Below, piece by piece: positions 36,225 to 45,134 of a stretch of 64,000 nucleotides of DNA. The DNA lies in the NCBI RefSeq assembly GCF_004000885.1, contig NZ_BIMC01000018.1, forward strand, positions 1-64,000. Reading direction: 5' to 3'. A program made the translations under genes and the position numbers. This DNA comes from Paenibacillus glucanolyticus NBRC 15330. GTDB lineage: Bacteria; Bacillota; Bacilli; Paenibacillales; Paenibacillaceae. Each line of letters opens with the position of its first letter. Positions within the stretch are counted from its first letter, which is position 1. The notes under the pieces were generated by a model, which saw only the letters and a program-made list of their open reading frames with translations, made no database searches and was not told the origin of the DNA.

Positions 36225-37516
36225 AGGCTCTTGAAGGCGCTGCGGTTCGCTTCAATGGTGGCATCGATATCCTCCACCGTATGGGCTGCCGAAATGAACA
36301 TGCCCTCGAACTGGGAAGGAGGAACGCTGACTCCCTCTTGAACCATGGCCGCAAAATATCGGCGGAACATATCCAAATCACTCGTCTTGGCCGTATCGAA
36401 ATTCACCACTGGCGTATTCGTAAAGAAAGGACATACCATGGAGCCTATCCGATTAACGGACAACGGGATACCGAACTCCTTTGCATTGGACTCGAGTCCG
36501 GCCTGAAGCCGGGCGCCCCGTTCCTCCAGCTGCTCATAGACTGCCGGCGTCAACAGCTTCAAGGTAGTGTAACCGGCAGCCATGGCCAGCGGATTTCCGC
36601 TCAGCGTTCCCGCCTGATAGATTGGTCCTGCCGGAGCAATCTGGTCCATCAGTTCACGCTTGCCCCCGTAAGCACCGACGGGCAAGCCGCCGCCGATCAC
36701 TTTGCCCAGGCATGTCAAATCCGGTGTGACACCATACCGTCCCTGAGCACAATTCAAATCGACCCGGAATCCCGTCATCACCTCATCAAAAATAAGCACA
36801 CTGCCGTAATCGGAGGTCACCTTGCGCAAGCCTTCCAGAAATCCTGGAAGAGGAGGAACTACGCCCATATTGCCTGCTACCGGCTCAACGATTACAGCTG
36901 CGATCTCTTCGCCAAACCGTTCAAAAGCAAGCTGGACCGATTCAAGGTCGTTATACGGAACCGCAATCGTGCTAACAGCCACGCTTTCCGGTACGCCTGG
37001 ACTATCAGGCAGGCCGAGGGTTGCAATTCCAGATCCGGCTTTGATGAGGAGGCTATCGGCGTGACCGTGATAGGAGCCCTCGAATTTGATGATTTTGCTG
37101 CGTCCAGTGTAACCACGCGCCAGACGGATAGCGCTCATCGTTGCTTCCGTACCGGAGTTCACCATCCGTACAACCTCGATCGACGGAACTCGCTCACAGA
37201 CAAGCTTAGCCATCTCGGTTTCCAACAGTGTCGGGGCACCGAAGCTTGTACCCTTTGCCGCCGTCTCCTGCAGGGCATCAACGACCTCAGGATGGGCATG
37301 ACCCATAATAAGCGGCCCCCAGGAACCCACGTAATCGATAAAGCTGTTACCGTCAATGTCATATACCCGGCTGCCCTCTCCACGCTCGATATAAATCGGT
37401 GTTAAACCCACAGACTTAAACGCACGTACCGGACTGTTCACGCCACCGGGAATGTATTGCTTGGCTTCCTCAAAAGCAGAACGCGACAAATCTTCTTTCC
37501 GAAAATCTTGGCTCAT
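36221..37516 (-). CDS. hemL: Glutamate-1-semialdehyde 2,1-aminomutase
   Basis: 431 residues from the ATG eight bases after AAGGAG; a GTG three codons earlier overlaps that site. PLP enzyme of the class III aminotransferase fold: NSGTEATMSAIRLARG, FEGSYHGHAD, DEVMTGFR and the PLP lysine in CLGKVIGGGLPVGAYGG. It forms 5-aminolevulinate in the C5 pathway started by HemA. Last haem gene of the operon. Confidence 0.97.
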   Translation of the reverse strand: MSQDFRKEDLSRSAFEEAKQYIPGGVNSPVRAFKSVGLTPIYIERGEGSRVYDIDGNSFIDYVGSWGPLIMGHAHPEVVDALQETAAKGTSFGAPTLLETEMAKLVCERVPSIEVVRMVNSGTEATMSAIRLARGYTGRSKIIKFEGSYHGHADSLLIKAGSGIATLGLPDSPGVPESVAVSTIAVPYNDLESVQLAFERFGEEIAAVIVEPVAGNMGVVPPLPGFLEGLRKVTSDYGSVLIFDEVMTGFRVDLNCAQGRYGVTPDLTCLGKVIGGGLPVGAYGGKRELMDQIAPAGPIYQAGTLSGNPLAMAAGYTTLKLLTPAVYEQLEERGARLQAGLESNAKEFGIPLSVNRIGSMVCPFFTNTPVVNFDTAKTSDLDMFRRYFAAMVQEGVSVPPSQFEGMFISAAHTVEDIDATIEANRSAFKSL

Positions 37517-37549
37517 ATTATGCACTCCTTACTCTTTAATCGTTAATCG

Positions 37550-38551
37550 TTACAGGCTGCGCATCCAGCGTGCCGCATCCTTCGAAAAATACGTAATGAT
37601 AATATCCGCACCGGCGCGCTTCATTCCTGTAAGCAGCTCCATCACAATCGCCTGCTCACTGATCCATCCCTGCTGGGCAGCCGCCTTGATCATGGAATAC
37701 TCGCCGCTAACGTTGTAGGCTACAATCGGCAGGTCGAACTGGTCTCTGAGCAATCTGACCACGTCCAGATAAGCCATCGCAGGCTTCACCATCAGCATAT
37801 CCGCACCTTCCAGCACGTCCGTTTCTGCCTCGCGAAGGGCTTCCCTCACATTGGCCGGATCCATCTGATAGGTCTTCCGGTCACCGAACTGCGGAGCAGA
37901 ATCGGCCGCTTCACGGAACGGCCCGTAAAAGGCCGAGGCGTATTTAACCGAATAGGACATGATCGGCACATTATAAAATCCGGCATCATCAAGCCCCGCA
38001 CGGATCGCCTGCACAAAACCGTCCATCATATTGGATGGCGCAATGATGTCGGCGCCAGCTTTGGCCTGGGATACCGCCGTTCGTACGAGCAGCTCCAGCG
38101 ATTCATCATTCAACACATCGCCGCAGGTGTGCCCGTCACGCTCGAAGGTATGCACCATGCCGCAGTGGCCGTGGTCGGTAAATTCGCATAAGCAGGTGTC
38201 CGCTATGACCAAAAGATCCGGGTACCACGCCTTTATGAGACGAGTAGCCTCTTGAACAATACCGTCTTCCGCAAAACCGGATGTGCCTACGCTATCCTTG
38301 GTTTCAGGTATACCGAACAGAAGCACGGCAGGTATGCCTAACCCTGCGATTTCATCCACTTCCTCTTTCAAGGTGTCCAGAGAAAAATGATAGACTCCCG
38401 GCATCGACGAAATTTCGTTTTTAATGCCGCTTCCGTAGGTTACGAAGATCGGCTGAACCAGATCCTCTGCATGAAGCACGGTCTCGCGAACCATGCTGCG
38501 AATGCCGGCATTTTGACGCAGCCGGCGATGGCGTACGATTGGAAAACTCAT
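37550..38551 (-). CDS. hemB: Porphobilinogen synthase
   Basis: 333 residues. Condenses two 5-aminolevulinates. The zinc-type cysteine cluster is DTCLCEFTDHGHCG near residue 125. Schiff-base lysines are in SYSVKYASAFYGPFR and MLMVKPAMAYLD. The cysteines mark it as a zinc-dependent rather than a magnesium-only enzyme. Confidence 0.97.
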   Translation of the reverse strand: MSFPIVRHRRLRQNAGIRSMVRETVLHAEDLVQPIFVTYGSGIKNEISSMPGVYHFSLDTLKEEVDEIAGLGIPAVLLFGIPETKDSVGTSGFAEDGIVQEATRLIKAWYPDLLVIADTCLCEFTDHGHCGMVHTFERDGHTCGDVLNDESLELLVRTAVSQAKAGADIIAPSNMMDGFVQAIRAGLDDAGFYNVPIMSYSVKYASAFYGPFREAADSAPQFGDRKTYQMDPANVREALREAETDVLEGADMLMVKPAMAYLDVVRLLRDQFDLPIVAYNVSGEYSMIKAAAQQGWISEQAIVMELLTGMKRAGADIIITYFSKDAARWMRSL

Positions 38552-38602
38552 GGCGTAATACCTCCAAGTGATGTACTTTTGTTCATGTATATAAAAAGAA
38601 TA

Positions 38603-40159
38603 TTATTGCGAAGCACGCCGTGGATCGTCCTCGTTCCAGGCACATAGGGCACTTACCAGACTATCCACAGTCGCTTCTTCGGCAAGAAGCGATACGGACA
38701 GTCCCGCTTCCTCAGCCGTCTGAGCAGTCAATGGACCAATGCAAGCAATTGCCGATTGTTTCAGCAAGTCGGCAGGATGCGCTACGCCCATTCGCTTCAA
38801 CAACTGGAACAGATTTGTGACCGTAGAAGAACTGGTGAACGTAACCGCATGGATGCCGCCCTCCTGAAGCAGCTTCAGCAGTTCCTCATCGTCTTCCCCG
38901 CACAGCACGTTCTCATAGGTCACGGCTTCGGTCACGTGCAGTCCCATATCCGCCAGCTTCTCCGGCAGCCACCTGCGTCCTAAATCCCCGCGAGGCAGCA
39001 GCACATGCTGACCTGGCTGGAGCTCAGAGCCGTAAGCATCAATAAGGCCTTCCGCCTGAAAACGCTCCTTGAGCACCTCGGCTGTAATGCCGTAATTGCC
39101 GAGGGCATCAGCTGTAGCCGGACCAACCGCAACGATGCGGGCAGCGGCCAAGGAACGAATATCCCGCCCATTCTCCTTCAAGTGACGGAAGAAAAACTCC
39201 ACCCCGTTGACGCTGGTGAAGAACACCCAATCATACGTAGGCAGCTTGTCCAGCGCTTGTTGAATTCCGGCAAGTATTTCATCTGAGGAAGGCATTACCG
39301 TTTCGATAACAGGGAACTCATAGGGTTCTCCGCCCAAATCCTCAATTTGCGACACCAATGAGCTGGCCTGGCTTCGAGCCCTTGTGACCAGAATCCGCTT
39401 GCCGAACAGAGGCAGTCGTTCCGCCCACTTCAGTCGCTCCCGCTGAAGCACAACCTCCCCAACCACAATAACGGCAGGCGGCTGAAAATTCACTGCCTTG
39501 ACCTTATCCTCAATGTCTGCCAGCGTTCCCGTCAGCGTATCTTGCTCTGCACGGGTTCCCCATCTAATAAGAGCCACTGGCGTTTCCGGCGATCTGCCGT
39601 GCTTGATCAGCTGACGGCTGATATAACCGATCTTGGCCACGCCCATCATAAAAATCAAAGTTCCTGTTGCATGGGTAACCTTATCCCACTGAATCATACG
39701 ATCCAGCTTCTCCGGACTCTCATGTCCTGTAATGATGGATAAGGAGGAGGCATGATCGCGATGTGTCACAGGAATGCCTGCATAAGCCGGCACGCTGATT
39801 GCCGAAGTAATTCCCGGCACGATCTCATAGGAAATGCCATGACGGTACAACAGCTCCGCTTCTTCGCCCACTCTTCCGAAGATGGTCGGATCACCGCCCT
39901 TTAAGCGGACAACCGTCTTGCCTTCCAGAGCAAAATCAACCAGCAGCTGATTGATTTGCTCCTGTTTCATCGTATGCCGATCCGGAAGCTTGCCCACATA
40001 AACCTTCTGCGCCCCGGGCTTCGTCCACCGCAGCAACCGAGGGCTGGCTAATCGGTCATACACCACGACATCCGCCTTTTCAATACATTCCTTGCCTTTA
40101 ATCGTAATCAGGCGCGCATCGCCCGGACCTGCTCCCACCAGATAAACCTTACCTGCCAT
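38603..40159 (-). CDS. cobA-hemD: Uroporphyrinogen-III methyltransferase / uroporphyrinogen-III synthase fusion
   Basis: 518 residues. About 1-245 are a SUMT-type methyltransferase (YLVGAGPGDARLITIKG, VVRLKGGDPTIFGR, PVTHRDHASS), which makes precorrin-2 with SAM. About 250-510 are a HemD-type uroporphyrinogen-III synthase (RILVTRARSQASSLVSQIEDLGGEP, then VTFTSSSTVTNLFQLL). One polypeptide thus closes the ring and starts the sirohaem branch. The fusion is known in several Firmicutes. Confidence 0.95.
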   Translation of the reverse strand: MAGKVYLVGAGPGDARLITIKGKECIEKADVVVYDRLASPRLLRWTKPGAQKVYVGKLPDRHTMKQEQINQLLVDFALEGKTVVRLKGGDPTIFGRVGEEAELLYRHGISYEIVPGITSAISVPAYAGIPVTHRDHASSLSIITGHESPEKLDRMIQWDKVTHATGTLIFMMGVAKIGYISRQLIKHGRSPETPVALIRWGTRAEQDTLTGTLADIEDKVKAVNFQPPAVIVVGEVVLQRERLKWAERLPLFGKRILVTRARSQASSLVSQIEDLGGEPYEFPVIETVMPSSDEILAGIQQALDKLPTYDWVFFTSVNGVEFFFRHLKENGRDIRSLAAARIVAVGPATADALGNYGITAEVLKERFQAEGLIDAYGSELQPGQHVLLPRGDLGRRWLPEKLADMGLHVTEAVTYENVLCGEDDEELLKLLQEGGIHAVTFTSSSTVTNLFQLLKRMGVAHPADLLKQSAIACIGPLTAQTAEEAGLSVSLLAEEATVDSLVSALCAWNEDDPRRASQ

Positions 40160-40163
40160 CCCC

Positions 40164-41120
40164 TCAGCCCCTAACTTGTGCCAGAATCTTCTCCGCTCCT
40201 TTGGCTTTCAGCTTTGCAGCTACTTCCACTCCGAGCGATTCAGGGTCGGTTCCTTCCGCGCTTTCCTTCAATATGATCTCGCCGTCAGGAGAACCTACCA
40301 TTCCTGTTAATTGTATAACGTTTTGTTCTCCGCGGGAATCTCCTGTGTCCACATTCTTCAGGATGGCATAAGCCCCAATAGGCACTTGGCATCCACCGTT
40401 CAGCTCGCTTAGAAACTTGCGTTCAGCCGCAACGGTTCTTGCGGTGACCTCATCGTTATAAAGTGACAACAGATGCAGGAGCTCCGAGTCATTTTCACGG
40501 CATTCAATGCCAAGTGCGCCTTGGCCTACGGCAGGCAGACTGATTTCAACCGGCAAATGCGAAGTGATCCGGTCCTCCCAGCCCATGCGCTGGAGGCCTG
40601 CGGTCGCCAGAATGATGGCCTGAAATTCGCCTTCCTCCATTTTGCGAATACGGGAATCGATATTTCCCCTAATCCAATCGATCTGCAGGTCCGGGCGGTA
40701 TGCCTTAAGCTGACTGGAACGACGCAGACTGCTCGTCCCCACCTTGGCACCTTGAGGCAGGTCATCCAGCGTCGCTCCTTCCTTGGAGATCAAGCAGTCA
40801 CGAGGGTCCTTTCTTGCCGGCACCGCGCCGGATACCAGACCCTCGGGCAGAACAGAAGGCATATCCTTCATGCTGTGAACAGCCATATCAATTTCCCCGT
40901 CCAGCATTGCTTGCTCGATTTCTTTAACAAACAACCCCTTGCCGCCTACTTTGGAGAGGGTGACATCCAGAATGCGGTCGCCTTTGGTGACGATTTTCTT
41001 GACGGTAAAGTCATAATCCAAACCGTGCTCCTTCGCTAAACGCTTCAAATCATCGATAACCTGTCCCGTCTGTGTCAGTGCGAGGGCACTTTGTCTACTC
41101 CCAACCACAATTGTGCGCAT
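40164..41120 (-). CDS. hemC: Hydroxymethylbilane synthase
   Basis: 318 residues from the ATG seven bases after AGGAGG; two closer upstream ATG/GTG options leave no spacing. VGSRQSALALTQT at the N-terminus, KDMPSVLPEGL, SLRRSSQL and the dipyrromethane cysteine in ELNGGCQVPIGAYA. It polymerises four porphobilinogens. Confidence 0.97.
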   Translation of the reverse strand: MRTIVVGSRQSALALTQTGQVIDDLKRLAKEHGLDYDFTVKKIVTKGDRILDVTLSKVGGKGLFVKEIEQAMLDGEIDMAVHSMKDMPSVLPEGLVSGAVPARKDPRDCLISKEGATLDDLPQGAKVGTSSLRRSSQLKAYRPDLQIDWIRGNIDSRIRKMEEGEFQAIILATAGLQRMGWEDRITSHLPVEISLPAVGQGALGIECRENDSELLHLLSLYNDEVTARTVAAERKFLSELNGGCQVPIGAYAILKNVDTGDSRGEQNVIQLTGMVGSPDGEIILKESAEGTDPESLGVEVAAKLKAKGAEKILAQVRG

Positions 41121-41122
41121 CT

Positions 41123-41779
41123 TCATTCCTCCTGATTGTTCTCGATCCATAGCTTGATTTTGTCCGAATTCCAGGGTACGTAACCTCCGCGGCGAATCTC
41201 GCTCAGGACATCCATGCGATATACCTTGTCGAGCAGCCGCCTGCGTACTTCTGCAGACTCTACCTCTTCCCTAATCATCGAACGCATCCTGTATAACAAA
41301 TCCAAATAGTCCTCATACTCAGGCCCGAACTGTTCTTCCAGCCGCTCACGAATATCGTGTGAAACCTTCGGCCCCGCTCCCGATGTGGATATAGCCAGCG
41401 TAAGCCGTCCCCGACGCATCACGGTCGGATAAATAAACGTTCCGGCCTCGCCGTTACTGGCTACATTGGCTAATATTCCAAGACTGTCGGCATCCTCTGC
41501 AATCTTCATGTTGAGCTGGGAATCATCCGTCGCAGCGTGAACCAGAAAAGCCCCGTCCAAATCATTGGGCCTGTACTTTCTGTCCGTCCATTGAAGAACC
41601 TTGCTCTTGGCTAAGCGTTGAAGCGCCTCGCTTCTTAATACAGGGCTTACAATATGTACGCTTGCCCCGGCATTAAGCAAGGTGAGTGCTTTGCGCTCCG
41701 CCACCTTGCCACCGCCGATAATCAAGCATGAACGTCCTCTGCAATTCAACAGCACGGGTACGTATTCATCATACGCCAT
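41123..41779 (-). CDS. Precorrin-2 dehydrogenase / sirohydrochlorin ferrochelatase family protein
   Basis: 218 residues from the ATG eight bases after the hemX stop; a longer frame would overlap hemX. YVPVLLNCRGRSCLIIGGGKVAERKA is the NAD-binding start of the CysG N-terminal/Met8 family, and ISTSGAGPKVSHDIRERLEE is the second family block. It oxidises precorrin-2 to sirohydrochlorin and may also insert iron. With the CobA part of the next protein it supplies sirohaem. Confidence 0.9.
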   Translation of the reverse strand: MAYDEYVPVLLNCRGRSCLIIGGGKVAERKALTLLNAGASVHIVSPVLRSEALQRLAKSKVLQWTDRKYRPNDLDGAFLVHAATDDSQLNMKIAEDADSLGILANVASNGEAGTFIYPTVMRRGRLTLAISTSGAGPKVSHDIRERLEEQFGPEYEDYLDLLYRMRSMIREEVESAEVRRRLLDKVYRMDVLSEIRRGGYVPWNSDKIKLWIENNQEE

Positions 41780-41786
41780 TCTGCCA

Positions 41787-42617
41787 TCACACTCCTGACC
41801 AACTGTGGAAAGCGGACCACGCATTCAAAAAAAAGTTCAGGATGATAAATCCATACCCGATTAATGCCCATATGGCCGCTTCCCTGCCCGATCTTCTCCA
41901 TAAACGGCGTTTAACAAAATAAACGATATACATCGCAAGTGCCGTCAGTGTAGACAGTACCTTGATATCCAGAAACAAGGTCCAGCGTCCTGCCATTGCC
42001 ACCGACATCGCCGCTAAAATGAGCGACGCCACCAAAATAATTGTCCCGGCCATCAGCGCTTTATACGAATAAATATCCAGTTTCTCCAGGCTTGGCAGCC
42101 GGCGCATCGTATCGTTCCACTGCTTGTGCTTCAGCTTCCGATGCAAAAACATATAAATCGCTGCAAACACAGCCCCAACGGTTAATGCAGCAAAGCTGAC
42201 ACTTGCCAGGGCGATATGGACCAGCAGCAGACGATGCTCCGTCTCCCAGCTGTACATGGCGTTGTCTCCTGTCGTGAACCATAACCGATTGATCAGCATG
42301 ACACTGAACCCTACAAGGTTCATCAGCAGGACGGCGAATTCCGAACGCTTCATGTAGGCCAGCGCAATCGAAGTAATGGATATGCAGAATGCCAGTAGGA
42401 AGAGAAAATCAAACAGCGTAAATACCGGAAAGTGAAGATGTCCGCCTTCCATGGCTCGGATGCCGATTCCGGCAGATTGAAAGAGTGCTGTAATGACAAG
42501 AAGCCCTGTGCCTATCCGCTTCGCCACCGAATTGCGTGAAATGCAATCCGAGATATAAAACAGAAGGCTCAGGGCATAGATACAAATGCCGGTGATATAA
42601 ATTATATTTAACAGCAT
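41787..42617 (-). CDS. hemX: HemX, CcsA-like membrane protein
   Basis: 276 residues with about eight hydrophobic segments, the cytochrome c assembly (CcsA) fold. In Bacillus, HemX lowers the amount of HemA. Conserved HIALASVSFAALTVGAVFAAIY carries a family histidine. Its gene follows hemA by 18 bases. Confidence 0.92.
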   Translation of the reverse strand: MLLNIIYITGICIYALSLLFYISDCISRNSVAKRIGTGLLVITALFQSAGIGIRAMEGGHLHFPVFTLFDFLFLLAFCISITSIALAYMKRSEFAVLLMNLVGFSVMLINRLWFTTGDNAMYSWETEHRLLLVHIALASVSFAALTVGAVFAAIYMFLHRKLKHKQWNDTMRRLPSLEKLDIYSYKALMAGTIILVASLILAAMSVAMAGRWTLFLDIKVLSTLTALAMYIVYFVKRRLWRRSGREAAIWALIGYGFIILNFFLNAWSAFHSWSGV

Positions 42618-42635
42618 GGGATGAACTCACCCTCC

Positions 42636-44042
42636 TCAAAGGGTGGCTGGGGCCAGAGAGACCTTAAGCGGTTTCTCTTCTGCCTGCTGATCTACAGCAT
42701 TCGGTATCCGTTCAGCTTTAACGGGTGCAGCTGCTTTCTTGATGTTGCTGCGGGCTTCCTGCTCCTTCTCTTCGATCAGGCTTTCCAGCGCAAAGATTTG
42801 TGAAAAATACTCCAGTGCTTCTCCGCCCTGCTTGCCGCCCGTCATTTCTTTGATCCGGTTAATCGGATCATGCATCATCTGGTTGACAATGCTCTTGGTC
42901 AACCGACGAATGACTTTCCGCTGGCGTTCGTCCAGTTCCGGAAGCTTGTTGAACAAACTTTCCATCGTTTCTTCATGAATAACATTGGATTTTTCCTGCA
43001 AGGCTCGAATCGCCGGTCTGACACCGAGCGTCTTCAGCCATGTGTGGAATGCCTCCATCTCCTCTTGAATCATCACTTCAATCTTCGCTGCTTCCACACG
43101 GCGCATTTCCATGTTGGTCTCTACGATGCCTTCCAGATCATCAATGTCATACAAGAATACGTTGGACAGATCCCCAACCGTCGGATCGATATCCCGGGGA
43201 ACCGCAATATCAATCATAAACAACGGACGGGACTGACGTTTCTTCATGCTCTCTTTAACCCGCTCCGCATTCAGAACATATTCATTAGCTCCCGTTGAGC
43301 TAATCACAATGTCGACGTCATTCAGTGAATTTACAGCCTCGACAATTGTGCACGGCGTGCCTTTGAACTTGCGGGCTAACTCCTCCGCACGGCCGAGCGT
43401 GCGGTTGGCAACAATCACTTCTGCAGCTCCGTTGGCGTACAGATGTTTGACCGTGAGCTCGCTCATTTTGCCTGCGCCGAGAATCATCACTTTTTTATCG
43501 TTAAATGTACCAAAAATCCGTTTGCCCAGCTCAACCGCAGCATAACTGACAGATACCGCACTCTCCCCAATCGATGTTTCGGAATGAGCACGTTTGCCAA
43601 GCGTAACGGCCTGCTTGAATAACATATTAAACCACGTACCGGTCGCTTGATTCTTCTGCGACGTCAAAAAAGCATTACGCACCTGTCCTAGGATTTGCGT
43701 CTCTCCAATGACCATGGAATCCAGACCGCAAGTGACCTTAAACAGATGGGAAATTGCCTGTTCGTCTTCATATATATAGAGGTGCTGTGTAAATTCTTCA
43801 CGATTAATGCCGAACCACTGTTCCATGAAGCTGCGGATAAAGTAGCCGCACATATGAAGGCGGTCTACCACAACATAAATCTCAGTACGGTTGCAGGTAG
43901 CGACAATGACGCCCTCCAATACGCTCTTGGTCGAATTAAGCTGCTGTAACGCCTCAGGCATGTCTTCATCCGAGAATGTAAAGCGTTCTCTGACCTCCAC
44001 AGGCGCCGTGCGATAGTTCAACCCAACAACGACGATGTGCAT
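42636..44042 (-). CDS. hemA: Glutamyl-tRNA reductase
   Basis: 468 residues. GLNYRTAPVEVRERFTF, the catalytic cysteine in VATCNRTEIYVV near residue 50, GLDSMVIGETQILGQVR and the NADPH loop ILGAGKMSELTVKHL are all present. The C-terminal dimerisation part ends with an extra 40-residue lysine/alanine tail. It makes glutamate-1-semialdehyde from Glu-tRNA and commits to tetrapyrroles. First gene of the hem operon. Confidence 0.97.
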   Translation of the reverse strand: MHIVVVGLNYRTAPVEVRERFTFSDEDMPEALQQLNSTKSVLEGVIVATCNRTEIYVVVDRLHMCGYFIRSFMEQWFGINREEFTQHLYIYEDEQAISHLFKVTCGLDSMVIGETQILGQVRNAFLTSQKNQATGTWFNMLFKQAVTLGKRAHSETSIGESAVSVSYAAVELGKRIFGTFNDKKVMILGAGKMSELTVKHLYANGAAEVIVANRTLGRAEELARKFKGTPCTIVEAVNSLNDVDIVISSTGANEYVLNAERVKESMKKRQSRPLFMIDIAVPRDIDPTVGDLSNVFLYDIDDLEGIVETNMEMRRVEAAKIEVMIQEEMEAFHTWLKTLGVRPAIRALQEKSNVIHEETMESLFNKLPELDERQRKVIRRLTKSIVNQMMHDPINRIKEMTGGKQGGEALEYFSQIFALESLIEEKEQEARSNIKKAAAPVKAERIPNAVDQQAEEKPLKVSLAPATL

Positions 44043-44109
44043 TGCATGTTCACCTGCCTATTTCTCCGAGTAGTTTTGCCGTTCACAACGGACTGTCTTG
44101 ACCTTGTTC

Positions 44110-44118
44110 ATTATATCA
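44110..44118 (-). promoter_or_regulatory. Extended -10 promoter of hemA
   Basis: TGATATAAT on the minus strand gives a perfect -10 with the TGn extension. No good -35 is seen at 17 bases, which the extension may compensate. The leader would be about 60 bases. Confidence 0.5.
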
Positions 44119-44320
44119 CAGTATGCTGAGCACTCTTGTCTATTTTATGAAATGTTTATGAAATCCCCATACTTCATCATTCCATTCATAAACATTCTTG
44201 ACTGTTCCGTAACACCTTACTATTGTGGATAGAGAACACTTGATATATACGTGTAATTTCTTCGAAAGCGGCTTTCAGAGGAATGCGTTTCGTTTTTTGT
44301 CACGCTTACTCGTCTCTTCA

Positions 44321-44352
44321 AAATAAATAACCATGGAAACATCCATGGTTAT
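44321..44352 (-). terminator. Terminator after speD
   Basis: Perfect ten-base-pair stem ATAACCATGG/CCATGGTTAT with a six-base loop, followed on the minus strand by TTATTTT. It lies 26 bases past the speD stop. The rest of the hemA-speD gap (44119-44320) shows no gene. Confidence 0.75.
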
Positions 44353-44378
44353 CAGTATACACATTTTTTAGTGGCTAA

Positions 44379-44777
44379 TTAAACGAGCTCAGCCTGTTTC
44401 ATCTCTGGCGTTTCGACAGTCATTTCGCCGAGTCCGCGCACGAGTTTCTTAGCATAGCATTTTTCAGGTTTCAAAGCGGATACCAGATAGTCAATAGCTA
44501 ACTGCGGATCTACTGTCTCCCCGCAGGTATAACAGTCAATCGCAGCAAAACCTCTCTCAGGGTAAGTGTGAATCGAGAGATGGCTTTCCGACAGCAACAC
44601 CAGCACAGTAGCACCTTGTGGTTCAAACTGCTTGGATTGGACGGACAATACCGTTGCTCCACATGCTTCAGCGGCTTCCACCATCTGAGCTTGTAAAAAT
44701 TCTGCACTGTTCAATAGTTCAAAATCGACTCCCCAAGTATCAACAGCAACGTGTCTTCCGAAAGTTGAGTATTCCAT
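44379..44777 (-). CDS. speD: S-adenosylmethionine decarboxylase proenzyme
   Basis: 132 residues, the short bacterial SpeH type. Autocleavage should occur between Glu and Ser in LLSESHLSIHTYPERG, making the pyruvoyl group on the serine. GRHVAVDTWGVD and DCYTCGETVDP are family blocks. It supplies decarboxylated SAM for spermidine. The gene stands alone between two terminators, behind a structured leader. Confidence 0.96.
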   Translation of the reverse strand: MEYSTFGRHVAVDTWGVDFELLNSAEFLQAQMVEAAEACGATVLSVQSKQFEPQGATVLVLLSESHLSIHTYPERGFAAIDCYTCGETVDPQLAIDYLVSALKPEKCYAKKLVRGLGEMTVETPEMKQAELV

Positions 44778-44828
44778 CTTCCGGTTTCCCCCTTCCTAGG
44801 AATAAAATGTTTGAAAAATTTCATCCGC

Positions 44829-44904
44829 TAGGACCTACGTCATTCACTTCCCGAGGGAATAATCTCTCGCAACATTACATGTCCTGAGTGAATCCTGGTT
44901 CCTA
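44829..44904 (-). ncRNA. Structured leader RNA upstream of speD
   Basis: On the minus strand TAGGAACC pairs with GGTCCTA (one bulge) as an outer helix, ATTCACT with AGTGAAT as a second helix, and CGAG with CTCG as an inner one. The element begins about 13 bases after the predicted start and ends about 50 bases before the speD ATG. I do not recognise the class. Confidence 0.45.
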
Positions 44905-44924
44905 TATTCTTTTCAACGAGATTA

Positions 44925-44953
44925 AAAATAACATCTATGACGTTTAATTGCAA
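44925..44953 (-). promoter_or_regulatory. Promoter of speD
   Basis: TTGCAA and TATTTT separated by 17 bases on the minus strand, giving a leader of about 140 bases. Confidence 0.5.
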
Positions 44954-45103
44954 CACCTTTTTTAAAATTAACCCATAAATATTTTACAGCTCAATATATG
45001 TGTGTCTGCACAACTTGGTGCCAGAGAACGACCAAATGGATCTTATCATCATTTATATTCATAAACATACAAGAAACAAATGTATACATTTAAAAAAACG
45101 CAT

Positions 45104-45129
45104 AAAAAAAGCCGCCCCTTACGGGCAGC
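45104..45129 (-). terminator. Terminator after the hypothetical gene at 45.1-45.7 kb
   Basis: GCTGCCC/GGGCGGC stem (one G-U) with a five-base loop and seven T on the minus strand, six bases past the stop. Confidence 0.85.
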
Positions 45130-45134
45130 CTTCC

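Noticed and set aside
36281..37405. A 374-codon plus-strand open frame opposite hemL
   Set aside because: hemL is certain by motifs across its whole length; the opposite frame shows no domain and no start signal.
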